A DNA stretch of 64,000 nucleotides from Pseudoips prasinana. Lineage: Eukaryota > Arthropoda > Insecta > Lepidoptera > Nolidae. Position numbers and translations under genes: made by a program. Below the pieces are notes generated by a model. The model was given only the letters and a program-made list of their open reading frames with translations. It was not told where the DNA came from and ran no database searches. The DNA is taken from positions 35,344,713 through 35,408,712 of the forward strand of contig OX621240.1 in the NCBI GenBank assembly GCA_951640165.1, written 5' to 3'. Below, in pieces: positions 53,036 through 62,994 of the stretch (position 1 is its first letter; each line of letters begins with the position of its first letter).

Positions 53036-53579
53036 GCGATTTATCCGCGAATAGCGCACTCTACCGTGGCCGGGCACTAATAAGCCCTGAATACGTACCC
53101 AAGTACTGATTCGATGAAACCTACTGAGTTTTTAGAGGGCATTAAACAATTTCAATTGATCTTTTATTATTATTGCTTGGAAAATGCAAGGTCATTTGCG
53201 GTTTAAACATCAATGACTTGATTTAATGGAAATTGGGATCATGTTGGATCAGGATTTTTATGAACAGGATTCTTGTTGGCACTTATGTCATGAAAAAGGC
53301 TTAAACTATGTGATTGAATACTAGACGGATTTAAATGTAATAGTGGTGAATATTTTAGTAATGCTATCTTACCTTGAAGCTAAACCAATTAAAGAAAATT
53401 TGTATGTGATTTATCACATTTTTGTACTCTAATAATAATATCCTGGGACAAACGGCCTGATCTCAAACGAAGCGGAGCTTGTTCTATGAAAACCATAACT
53501 AAAATCGATAATATTCGTTTGTAAAATAATTAAATTTCTTATTTATTTTTAATGGATGTACACTTTTATATATAATAGC
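53036..53579. other. No gene; SINE scrap
   Basis: 'atatcctgggacaaacggcc' and 'gcggagcttgttctatgaaa' (53450-53495) belong to a SINE-C 3' end in reverse. Otherwise nothing. Confidence 0.35.
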
Positions 53580-53735
53580 AAGACAAATGAGCAAGCGGGT
53601 TACCTGATGGTAAGTAATCACCCCCACCCATGGACACCTGCAACACCAGAGGGGCTGCAAGTACCTTGCCAGCCTTTGAGAAAGGAATAGGCTCTCTTGG
53701 TTGCTATCTCATACCGGATCGAAAATACCTCCGCA
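53580..53735 (+). mobile_element. Family-L repeat
   Basis: 'gagcaagcgggttacctgat', 'cccacccatggacacctgca' and 'ccagcctttgagaaagg'. Confidence 0.65.
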
Positions 53736-53980
53736 GTTAATTGATTACACTGAACGAAAAAGTACAAATTAATTTATTTATAAAGTTCAACGTGGCTGAA
53801 ACCGCGGTTCACAGCTCAGTATAGTACTATGACGTAGTAGAATAGTAGATATATGTATTTATTTATAGGCTTACCAACTAAATACATAGAGGACATTAAA
53901 CAACAATATTTGATACTACTTTAAATCTTGCATGTATCTCAACTAAAGGAAAGCACGACATTATTAACTAAGATTACGAA

Positions 53981-54152
53981 AGACGCCAGCACATCCAGCT
54001 ACCACAATCTGCCAAATTTCTTTTATGGATTTTCAACTTTATCACAAAAACATAAGGTAGTGTAACCTTCTGTTTTTGTGATAAAGTTGAAAATCCATTC
54101 ATTCAATTGGGGAAATTTGACATATTGGGGTAGCTTGATGTGCTGGCGTCTG
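53981..54152. mobile_element. MITE-X copy 6, longest, almost wholly palindromic
   Basis: Outer ends 'agacgccagcacatccagct' and complement 'agcttgatgtgctggcgtct'. Inside, a second perfect 26-bp inverted repeat begins 'ggattttcaactttatcac' (54023) and returns at ~54072. Confidence 0.88.
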
Positions 54153-54214
54153 TTTATAATTAACATAGTAAATAGTCAAAATATACTAAAATTATACCTA
54201 CTACTGCAAACATT

Positions 54215-54400
54215 TAAGAATGCGGTGGGATCTCATGTTAAACGCCACGCGCGCCGTCAGCCCATAGATGGGTGACCGTTAAAGCGGTCTAATTTCTGAT
54301 CGTCGTCTTGCTTCGGAGGGTACGTGAAGCTGTCGGTCCCAGTTGTTGTCATTAGACGAAAGTTGAGAAGCCATCTTAGACACCAGAGTAATGTGGACTA
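54215..54400 (-). mobile_element. Family-K repeat
   Basis: 'gtcagcccatagatgggtga', 'taaagcggtctaatttctga' and 'gagaagccatcttagacacc'. Confidence 0.55.
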
Positions 54401-54409
54401 CGAGATACG

Positions 54410-54735
54410 CATAAAACTGACGAAAAATGTTTAAACATCTATACATACATACATTGAATATTTTTTAAAAAGGATACTTGGAGCGTGATCTACAATCGAT
54501 ATCGAAACCAAAAATATAGTTTTTAGATTTTTAGTCTGTATGTCTGTTTGTCTGTATGTATGTCCGGGCTAAACTAAAAAAGTACTGCATGGATTCACTT
54601 TAACTTTTGCATCAATATTACTAAGAGGTCGGGTCAACATATAGGGTATATATTATCACGCTATCACCTACGGGGGAGGAGCTGTGATAATTTATAAAGT
54701 TTAACGCGGGTAGAACCGCGGGGCGCAGCTAGTAA
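54410..54735 (+). mobile_element. Family-G element
   Basis: Closely matches 49225 from 'cattgaatattttttaaaaa' to 'accgcggggcgcagctagta'. Confidence 0.75.
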
Positions 54736-55382
54736 AAATATAGCTAAAGCAAAAACATAACTCTACGGATCTCCAAAAAAAAAAAATCATGGACGAGAAA
54801 GTCGTAAACACACATTCAATCCGGGGCCAAATGTTAACTTCATAATACAGTCATAAACTGCGCTTATCTGATCGCCATGCCTCACTCGAATTGTCTCTAT
54901 CCACCCCATATTGCCATTCTTCTATTTAATTCACAAACATGTTATTTACGAGGTATTTACATCTTGTCTGTAATCTAGCTTCAAAAGAGTGTGAGTAACA
55001 GTGGCCCAAATACTCAGTTTATTTGTAGTATAATGTTGTATGTATATCCTGGATATTTTATCCGATGCATTTTATACATACAAGCGTAAAATATTGGAAG
55101 CGTTAGCATAGGGATCCTTTTTTTCTTAGGCCAATAAGCATTTTTTAATTGTTTGTAATGCATTTTAATCTGTGTTAGTTACAGTATTTGTGTTTGTTTT
55201 TAATTTAAAATAACTTGTATTGTATGTCAACGTTGTCTATGTTTAGTGTGTGTTGTGCATGCCTTTAATAGGTGTACATATAAGAACCGAATTATATAGT
55301 GAGCTAAGATTTAAATGTTGTGTATGTATACTGTTGGTGTGTCTTTAATAAATAAATAAGTATGTAAGGGTTGTTGTATTTA
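54736..55382. other. No gene seen
   Basis: AT-rich; may include a retroelement 3' end ('ctttaataaataaataagta', 55343). Confidence 0.35.
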
Positions 55383-55460
55383 ATTGACTGCTTCAATGGT
55401 CTATCGGCAGCGTGTTCAACCGCAGATAATGTGGTCCCGGGTTCAAATTGCGGGTCAGAT
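55383..55460 (+). mobile_element. SINE type A head only
   Basis: 'gactgcttcaatggtctatc' and 'gtggtcccgggttcaaattg'; the body is absent after 'cgggtcag'. Confidence 0.6.
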
Positions 55461-55749
55461 TGAATGGAAGTCAAAACAAAGTGCATGTATAATGAGGTAT
55501 ATCTGGTTTGACATTAATATTGAAACTAAAAAACAATGGTCCCAGCACACTGCCTTGTGGGATTCCATGCTTATTTACGAGACAGTCCGATTGCCATGGT
55601 GATCCTATTGTTTGTAGTTTTCAAATTTAACAATTACTGTATAAGTTTAATCCCATTGTATGTTTTACATGAAACGGGCTCAAACTTCGCATTTTAACAC
55701 TGATTTATATGGGACCAGATCTAGTAAGCATTTAGTATCGAATAAAAGT

Positions 55750-55976
55750 ATATTAACTGGCCTGTTGATTAAGTGTTCAGTGATTCTGACGGCTAAGCCA
55801 GAGATCCTGGGTTTGATCCCCACCCAAGACAAATCTTTGTCTAATAAGCACGTATATGACAAACATATCTATATATTTATCTATCTATCTATAATATGTA
55901 TATGCATACATATTATAGATAGATAGATAAATATATAGATATGTTTGTCATATACGTGCTTATTAGACAAAGATTT
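55750..55976 (+). repeat. SINE type D ending in a perfect 71-bp-arm palindrome
   Basis: The SINE head ('ggcctgttgattaagtgttc', 'ggtttgatccccacccaag') continues into 'gacaaatctttgtctaataag'. From 55831 to 55901 the sequence is repeated as exact reverse complement at 55906-55976, with only ATGC between. No mismatch in 71 bp. Confidence 0.95.
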
Positions 55977-55978
55977 AT

Positions 55979-56062
55979 GGGATGGGATGGGGTGGTGACA
56001 TTTTTTACCGTCACACTAATGCTAGTGTGACGGTAAAAAATGTCACCACCCCATCCCATCCC
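55979..56062. repeat. Perfect 40-bp-arm palindrome, loop ATGC
   Basis: 55979-56018 is the exact reverse complement of 56023-56062. It begins two bases after the previous palindrome and has the same four-base loop. Its right arm is normal family-I sequence. Confidence 0.95.
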
Positions 56063-56160
56063 GTGGGGGTGTAAAAGTCGTCCCGAGGATATATCTACCA
56101 GAGAACGGGCAAAAGCGCCTCTCTGCGTCTTACTGCTGCCGCTAACCTATCTGCAAAGAA
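56023..56160 (+). mobile_element. Family-I repeat, partial
   Basis: 'tgtcaccaccccatcccatc', 'cgtgggggtgtaaaagtcgt' and 'ctaccagagaacgggcaaaa'. It is truncated at 56160, where a LINE tail begins. Confidence 0.7.
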
Positions 56161-56164
56161 GAAA

Positions 56165-56300
56165 AAGTACACTTTATTGCAAAAATAAGTAAAACAAAAC
56201 AATGGTTACTAACAAGGAAATAAGCTTATTATGCAATTGGCGGCCTTATCGCTAAAAGCGATCTCTTCCAGGCAACTATTTTGCGTTGAATGGAGCAGAA
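56165..56300 (-). mobile_element. LINE 3'UTR with conserved stem-loop
   Basis: 'aagtacactttattgcaaaa' (polyA signal on minus) and 'caattggcggccttatcgct', 'aaaagcgatctcttccaggc'. Confidence 0.7.
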
Positions 56301-56360
56301 TTGAAAATAACCTGATGAAGGTAGCAGAAGATGTACTAATTGAATTTTTTTTTTTTTTAC

Positions 56361-56608
56361 GGACAATGTCACACAGGTCATCCTAGACCCAAACTAAGCA
56401 AAGCTTGTACTATGGGTACCAGGCGATGATATAGATACTTATATAGATAGATATAATACTTATATAATACTTATATACATAGAAAACATCCATGACTCAG
56501 AAACAAATATTCGTGCTCATCACACAAATATTTGCACTTACCGGGATTCGAACCCAGGACCACCAGCTTCGTAGGCAGGAGCACTACCAACTAGGCTACG
56601 GTGGCGAC
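56361..56608 (-). mobile_element. SINE type B, full-length
   Basis: Complete from 'ggacaatgtcacacaggtca' to 'caactaggctacggtggcga', with a small internal duplication ('atacttatata'). Confidence 0.9.
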
Positions 56609-56785
56609 AAATTAGAAGTTATACATTTAAATTAATCTAATATTACGTACGAATACGTAACAAGTCATACGAATATACATATACATAAATAAGCGTTGTG
56701 ATTAGGGTATATACGTCCAAATGATGGAGACAACTCTATTGTGGAAATCTTTTTCTGGCGTTTGTCCAGCAGTGGCAGCTAATAC

Positions 56786-57280
56786 CTAATGCGGGGACAG
56801 CTCCGATGGTGTGGTCATCTCTCAAGAATGGCTAATGTAAGGGTGGCTAAACGCATCTTCTTCTGTGAACTCCAGAACGGCAGGCGGAAACAGGGCGGCC
56901 AGTTCTTACGATATAAAGGTGTTCAGAAAAGACACATGAAGAGGTGCATTATTAATCCCTCGAAATGGGAGGAAAAGGCTAGTTGCCGCCCTGAGTGGAG
57001 GCGCTTGGTAAACAAAAAGGTTCATGACTTTGAAGAGCAGAGAAAATCCGAGCTGGATGCGAAACGCTATGCTCTTAAGACTAAACCACCAGCAGTCATA
57101 TTTTACAACTATGTCGACGGTGTCCTCACGTGCAGCCAATGTTTGCGCACGTTCACTCACAAGATTGGATACTGTAGTCATCTAAGGGCGCATGTGAGAA
57201 ATTATCTCCCTTGCCCCTTAACTAATCAGTAGCAGTCACCATAGCCGAAATTGGCTGGGAAGAACACACACACACACACA
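56786..57280 (+). pseudogene. LINE C-terminus with a C2H2 zinc finger
   Basis: An open frame ends at 57232: '[19 protein letters not shown]' (the 'LRWxGHxxRMxxxRxxK' signature), '[20 protein letters not shown]', '[20 protein letters not shown]', then '[20 protein letters not shown]' + H. The last is a good C-X2-C-X12-H-X3-H finger, as found at the C-terminus of some insect LINE proteins ('C..C.R.C.SRIGL.SH'). The ~147-codon frame is intact although everything upstream (RT, endonuclease) is missing and joined to family-J debris. It ends in a (CA)n tail (57266-57279). I read it as a young 5'-truncated insertion. Confidence 0.8.
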
Positions 57281-57486
57281 TAATTATTATTTCTTTTATT
57301 ATTAGATTCAACAAACCGGAAACCACGTTATCATACAAACAAAACAAAACAAAACCTGCAATCGAATCGAAATGTGCTCCTTTTGAAGTTGTTTAAAATT
57401 CAACACACTGTGTGGAACTTCATTACTTTGAAAATTATGGACTTCTATACAAACTTTTGGTCTTTCTTTCTTTGCTCAAGTTTATT

Positions 57487-57540
57487 TATAGTATTCATGG
57501 GTTTTTATATGTATCCATATAAAAACCCATGAATACTATA
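57487..57540. repeat. Perfect hairpin, 25-bp arms, loop TATC
   Basis: 'tatagtattcatgggttttt' + 'atatg' is reversed exactly at 57516-57540. Confidence 0.95.
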
Positions 57541-58719
57541 GTATTCGTTAGGCTGTCACTATAAATGAACATACATACATTAATATTTTTATGCATGTCG
57601 GAAATAGTGGCCGTAGATAAGGATTATATATTCACTGTCGTTTACACTGGTAGTAGTTTTATATAGTAGTATAAAGTGGTTTCCATTTCAGTTATCAATT
57701 AGGATGCTTAAAACAAAAAAAATACAAATATAAATGAGTGTGCTTGGACCACACTACTGAAGTAAAACTCACGAAATGTAACTGGCTATGAGAGAAAGAG
57801 AGAAAGCAAATGTGTCACTGCACATCTCTCTCTTGCCCCTGTAGCTATATGTAACTTAACTCTCTCTCTCTCTCTCTCTTACAATCTTCACTAACTGATA
57901 TCTCCCTCTAAACTTCCGTTCACTTCGCCGGATGACAGTTTTCGTATCGCTCTCGTCACGCATTCACCAGCTTACTCCCCGAATCTAGCGATCTTAAAGA
58001 GTTTTTACTTCAAAAATAAATAAATAATACATACATATTATATTTTCTGCTAAATTTATATTTATTATTATTATATATGTCATGTCCAATTGACAGATGT
58101 CAGAAACGCACGATAAGGAAATAGCTCACAAACAGATATTTTAGTTCAATAAAAATTTAATGTTTTCAAGGCTCGTGAAAACATTAATTTTTTTTTAAGG
58201 TTAATTTAGGTTTTAAGGCAATAATTAACTATACTGTATGTGATTTTCAGATTCTCGATATTGCTCTGTTAATTTTATTTAAATATTTATTAAATTAATA
58301 GACAAAGTTTTTATTGTGTAAATAGTAATTATTGAAGTGTTATTTTCGAGACGTTGTGTTAGTTTTTTCTTTATTTACTTACATTTTTATAAGGTGCACT
58401 TGGGAATTTAATCTAGCAAATAAGGGTTCCTTTTCTATGTTCATCAAGAAATTCTGATGTTGATTCCATGTTTTGGTGGCAGGCTTTAAGTTTATTTCAC
58501 TGAGAAAACCATCTCAGTTGGGTTGCATTAGCCTCGAAATAAAAGCGCGACCGCTGTCATAAGCATAAACCGACATAGTCCTGCATAGTAATTAGAATGA
58601 ATATGAATTCTACATGAACGGAACTATTCAGACACAATGTAGTAATATATATATGTTAAAAACTGAACTAAATACAAATAAAAACCTACTACCCCCGTCT
58701 TTCTATTCACTAACAGTTC
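57541..58719. other. No gene; GA/CT-rich patch
   Basis: (GA)n/(CT)n tracts at 57790-57880. A family-M scrap at ~58495-58600 ('cattagcctcgaaataaaag', 'cgcgaccgctgtcata'). No recognised coding region. Confidence 0.45.
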
Positions 58720-58855
58720 TGGTCCATTCATCGGTTGCCTGGAAGAGATCGCTTTTAGCGATAAGGCCGCCACTTGTACTATTTCCATTTTAATGTAATT
58801 TTTTACTCTAAGTTTATGTCTTTGATGTGCAATAAAGAGTTATCTATCTATCTAA
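58720..58855 (+). mobile_element. LINE 3' end
   Basis: 'ggttgcctggaagagatcgc', 'ttttagcgataaggccgcca', AATAAAG and a (TCTA)n tail. Same 3' end as the nested LINE at 18944. Confidence 0.75.
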
Positions 58856-59264
58856 ATACTATAAAAAATATTATGAATAGTTATTTTATTTTTCTGAACC
58901 ATCGGGCTTGCAGTAGTTGTTCATTCACTAACCGCTTAATTTCGTGGTTGACCCCAAAGGGGTCTCTGACGCAGCTTCAAAGTGCTAAAAAGCTTGTGCC
59001 CTCGCTTGACCCTTTTATCCAATGAAGCAGTAAATGTAAAAAAAAATTTCATCCTGGATGCAATCAAGGCCATGGTTTACACGATAGTTAACTTTAAGCC
59101 GATAAACTGACCAGTTTACATTTAAACAATAAATATCGTCCTGCAACTTCATTGCCATGATGTCATCTAACAGAATCTGTTACACCATTACAAAGAAAAA
59201 ACTCACAACTACATTCTCATTCACACTAGGAAAACAATCACCTAGCAGAATATTTACAAAAAAA
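58856..59264. other. No gene seen
   Basis: An 83-codon frame at 58774-59025 crosses the LINE end and has no motif. Confidence 0.35.
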
Positions 59265-59478
59265 ATAAGTTTTTATTCACGTAGACTTTAAAAAAGCGCT
59301 TGTAAATAGTCAGAACATGTTTGTAGTAATACAGTTATTATTTCTAGTTACTTATTACAGATATTTAGGTACACGGAATGTTAAAACATTTATACAATTT
59401 ATTTTATAATGGTATTGATATTTAGCTAGCTTGTATTAAGTTATTGTCAAGGAGATTATGTTTAGGTTTAAATATTGA
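59265..59478 (-). mobile_element. Family-M repeat 3' part
   Basis: 'tttttattcacgtagacttt', 'cttgtaaatagtcagaacat' and 'tattaagttattgtcaagg', as at 30747. Confidence 0.7.
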
Positions 59479-59504
59479 AATTTATATTATACTACATCAC
59501 TACG

Positions 59505-60075
59505 ATTGAAAAAGATTGGCTGTGACGGTTATTGGGCATTTACAAAAGATGAATGAATGGGAGAAGATTAACAAAAGAAGTAGACCTGACCTGTGTGAGT
59601 GGTACAACCGGAAAGGGAAGACCTCGTCGAACATTCTCTGACCAAATTGGAGATGTTCTGAAGTGCACTAAATTCACTAAAAGTCAAAACTGTACCTTGA
59701 ATATTTTTTAAAAAGGATACTTGGGGTGTGATCTACAATCGATATCGAAGCCACAAATATAGTTTTATAAATATTATTTTTGTCTGTTTGTCTGTATGTA
59801 TGTCCAGGCTAAACTCAAAACGTACTGTATGAGTTAACTTCAAATTTTGCATGAATATTACTAGGAGGTCGGGTCAACATATAGGCTACATATTATCACG
59901 CTATCACCTACGGGCGAAGAGCTGTGGTAATTTATAAAATTTAACGCGGGTAAAACCGTGGGGCACAGCTAGTGAAGAATTTAATGACTACGAGGCGTGC
60001 AACGAGGCAAAAGAGGTGTGCAAAGATCGTGACAAATAGAAATCCATTGTCTCTGCCTACCCCTCTAGCTATATA
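59505..60075 (+). pseudogene. LINE ORF2 C-terminus split by a family-G element
   Basis: '[15 protein letters not shown]' is readable up to ~59668. The same LINE continues at ~59990 ('EAKEVCKDRDK'-like) to 'ctctgcctacccctct'. It confirms the one-base loss in the related copy at 33045. Some LINE sequence is missing at the junction. Confidence 0.7.
59672..59974 (+). mobile_element. Family-G element nested in a LINE
   Basis: 'agtcaaaactgtaccttgaa' to 'aaccgtggggcacagctagt', as at 49225 and 54410. Confidence 0.75.
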
Positions 60076-60092
60076 TATGTAATTAAAACGTT

Positions 60093-60217
60093 AACAGGAA
60101 ACTGTAGATGTAGATTGCCCCAGAACTAAATCAAGTAATCTAAATGATTATAGCTTCTTATTTCATTTAGATTACTTGATTTAGTTCTGGGGCAATCTAC
60201 ATCTACAGTTTCCTGTT
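60093..60217. repeat. Perfect hairpin, 55-bp arms, 15-base loop
   Basis: 60093-60147 is the exact reverse complement of 60163-60217. The right arm belongs to the membrane-type frame at 60126-60338; the left arm is an inverted copy. Confidence 0.96.
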
Positions 60218-60338
60218 TCGCCTTTTCCCTAATCAGTAGGCGAATACGTTCATTTAGAAAACACAAAAAGAAAACAAAAGCCATAAAGGAAACAATTACA
60301 ATAACAAATAAAATACACAGAAATAATATAGCCGGCAT
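60126..60338 (-). CDS. Unidentified 70-codon frame with one membrane segment
   Basis: I do not recognise it. Residues ~1-27 ('MPAILFLCILFVIVIVSFM') form a strong hydrophobic segment, followed by a basic/charged part ('NERIRLLIREKAKQETVDVD'). The last ~25 codons run into the hairpin and are unlikely to be original. It could be the first exon of a small membrane protein, a mobile-element fragment, or chance. No splice site or promoter is convincing. Confidence 0.2.
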   Translation of the reverse strand: MPAILFLCILFVIVIVSFMAFVFFLCFLNERIRLLIREKAKQETVDVDCPRTKSSNLNEIRSYNHLDYLI

Positions 60339-60378
60339 AAATAAGGGAAAGCGATAAATAGTGCTCTATTATTTTCCT

Positions 60379-60745
60379 ATAGGGTGATTGTCGCTTTACG
60401 GCCTCCAATGAAACAATTTTGGGAACAAACAGACACAATATATGACCCACTTAAGGATGACTTTGGCTTTGGCACTGTTATTATTAGACGCATAGGTATT
60501 TTGTATGTAGCTGAAGAAGTCTTTTCATATTGGAAGTTTTCAACGATTTCTTTTGTTGTTGACTACTTCTAGACTTTAAGTCTAGAAGCTTGAGCTTAAG
60601 CTCTTATAAATTACTAACTAATGAATACTATGTCATATATTATACCATATAATACCATACCATATCACTTAAGGATGATTTTGGCTTTCACCATGTTGTT
60701 ATTAGATGCATATTTAGTTATTTGTATTACTTCATGTTTCATACA
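60379..60745 (+). repeat. Direct duplication, left copy
   Basis: Two related sub-units (60379-60600 and 60620-60745) share 'cacttaaggatgaytttggc' and 'gttattattagacgcatag'. The whole is repeated at 61972-62281. A short frame (60384-60572) over it is not conserved in the other copy. Confidence 0.75.
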
Positions 60746-60844
60746 AAGAACGAAATATGCATACGAGGAATGTCTTTGAAATTTTGTCGTTTGAAGAGAA
60801 CCATAATATATAAACCATTATAATTAAACCAGTTATAATAACAT

Positions 60845-61890
60845 TTATTCTCCTCTAAAGTGGGGGTGTTCAAAATGGCTGATTTGAAAGCGCCGATTGC
60901 TTCTTCACCGGACTGGAACCTTTGACAACAAATACTTTTCTTAATTTTAGGAAATGTAAAGAAATCGTTAGGGCTTAGGTCAGAACTGTATGGAAGATTG
61001 TCAAGAATTGCTAGTTTTTTCCTGCTTTAAATACTCAATCGTTTGACGAGCGCTGTGTGAGCTTGCGTTGTCGTGGTGCAGGATGATGCGTCGCTTTGAG
61101 TTGGATTTTCGAAGTTTAGCGATGATTTGTGGTAAACAAACTGTGGTATACCTCTCTGCGTTAACCGTTCTACAATCTTCAAGTGCAATAGTCGCAAAAT
61201 GGCTGGTTTTTCCAACGAACGTGGACACCATCTTCTTTGAAGTGCGACGAAAACGAACAACTTTAGTCGGCTTTGGCTCGTCTCGATTATTGTTTGGAAT
61301 CAGGATCGTAAACCAATATTCGTCACCACTGATGATGTCAAAGACGTGATTTGACTCTCCGCGGTTGAACCTTTGCAGAGTTTTCTTACACCATCTGACG
61401 CGGGCACTCTTGTAATCGTCGGAAAGCAGATGCGGTATTCAACAACAAACTAGCAAGGGCATCAAGGGCTTTATGCAATATCTTCTGAATAGTTATCCTT
61501 GAGATGCCTAATCGAGCCTCTATCTCTCGATATGTCACATGACGATGTTCGAGAATTAGTAAGTATGTAATGATGTTATCTTCAGTGAAGGCGGATTTTG
61601 AGCGTCCTTCGCGAGATTTGTCACTAACGCTAGTATGTCAACGCTGGAATTCTAAATACCAGCGATCGACAGTCTGCAGACATGGGGTTTTATCACTGAA
61701 TACAGATGTTAGCTCTTCAAAATACTGACGCCGTGTCAGGCCTCTTTTAAAGTTGCAGAAAATTATTGCACGAACATAATATTCCTTAGTAAGATTCATT
61801 TTCGTACGTAACCTGACAGATTCCAATCGACACTGTGACTCAACAATAGCATTAACCCTAATCCTTTCAACTGTTTTGAGATTCAAAATT
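60845..61890 (-). pseudogene. Old mariner transposase relic, different subfamily
   Basis: Minus strand, in several frames: 'MNLTKEYYVRAIIFCNFKRG' (start ~61799), 'TPCLQTVDRWYLEFQR', 'REIEARLGIS', 'ISGDEYWF' (first Asp), 'MVSTFVGKTSHFATIALEDC', 'RRIILHHDNASSHSARQTIE' (second Asp), 'YSSDLSPNDFFTFPKIKK' (third Asp region) and 'SGEEAIGAF'. The order is that of a mariner, but at least three frameshifts or stops separate the pieces and the C-terminus is missing. The sequence is unlike the intact copies at 33.8-43.7 kb. No inverted ends found. Confidence 0.88.
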
Positions 61891-61971
61891 TAAAAACATT
61901 CGAACATATAATAGACCAGTTCCAAATTCAAAATTGCCGGAAAATATGGAAACGACAGAACCTAAAAGGCA

Positions 61972-62281
61972 TGCCTAGAAGTGATTGCCACTTTACGGCT
62001 TCCAATGAATTAATTTTGGGAACAAAAACACAATACATAATATGACCCACTTAAGTATGACTTCAGATTTGGCCGGTTGTTATGAGATGCATAGGTTTTG
62101 TGTATGTAGCTTGAAGAATTTTTTTCATATTTGACGTTTTTACCGAGTTTTTTTCTTGTTGACTTGTTCTAGACTTTAAGTCCGCTCTTATAAACAACCC
62201 ATTTAAGTATACTAATGACATAATATATGACTCACTTAATGATGACTATGGCTTTGGCGGTGTTGTTATTCGACACATATT
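61972..62281 (+). repeat. Direct duplication, right copy
   Basis: Matches 60379-60745: 'gattgccactttacggcttc', 'atgacccacttaagtatgac', 'cttgttctagactttaagtc' and, in the second sub-unit, 'atgactcacttaatgatgac'. It continues after the LINE at 62967-63003 ('tttgtatgtagcatgaagaa'). Confidence 0.75.
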
Positions 62282-62966
62282 TTATTTATTTATTTAGCAC
62301 ACCAACAATAACCTACAACGTTACCTAAATTAATAAACTGATAAAGAGAAAAAAAAACAACTATTAAATTAAATTAAACATGACTAGTATTATTCAAAAG
62401 AAAGTGCCTGTATGTAAAAAAAGTCATGGAGAAAATATCTACCTTATTGTTAGTTGATTTAGACAGTTCGTTATAAAGCCTTGCAATACGTGTGAGAGGA
62501 CTTAAACAGGTATATCAAATACACGATGTTGCCGCATACCGCGATAGTTTAAAATGAAAATATTTAATTAGTTCAGCATCGACGTTACCATTTATTATTT
62601 TGTGAAGATATAATAAGTCTGATATATCACGTATTTCCTTTAAGCTTATCATCTTAAAATGCGCCAATCTGTCTTCATATTCAGGAACAGATCTCCGTAA
62701 TCCATTTATTGTGCAAAGATACCTGACAAAGCGAGCTTGGATAGATTCAACACTGGCACTGTGTGTTACATAATAGGGAGACCATATACTTGAGCAATAG
62801 TCTAGAACACTCCTGACCAGAGCATTGTACAACAGAATGACACTACTATTATTACGGAAAGGTTTTGACATCCTGATTATAAATCCCAGTGCCTTCCTAG
62901 CTTTGAGTATCATTTGTTCAATATGCTGGCGGAACGATAGCGACGCATCGAAAATTATTCCTAGAT
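62282..62966 (-). pseudogene. 5'-truncated LINE (RT C-terminus and 3'UTR)
   Basis: Minus strand 62515-62966: 'LGIIFDASLSFRQHIEQMI', 'KARKALGFIIRMSKPFRNNS', 'LYNALVRSVLDYCSSIWSPY', 'LKEIRDISDLLYLHKIINGN', 'VDAELIKYFHF'. The 'LG(I/V)xxDxxLxFxxHI', 'LxxSLVRSxLEYxSxVWxP' and 'RR' segments are typical of jockey/CR1-like ORF2 after the RT core. The 3' end is A/T-rich (TTTATTTATT on plus). It lies inside the second sub-unit of the direct duplication, which resumes at 62967. The first five codons of the longer frame belong to the flank. Confidence 0.85.
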
Positions 62967-62994
62967 TATTTGTATGTAGCATGAAGAACTCTGT

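Noticed and set aside
60384..60572. 62-codon frame in the duplicated block
   Set aside because: The frame is not kept in the other copy (61972-62190), which has stops and shifts.
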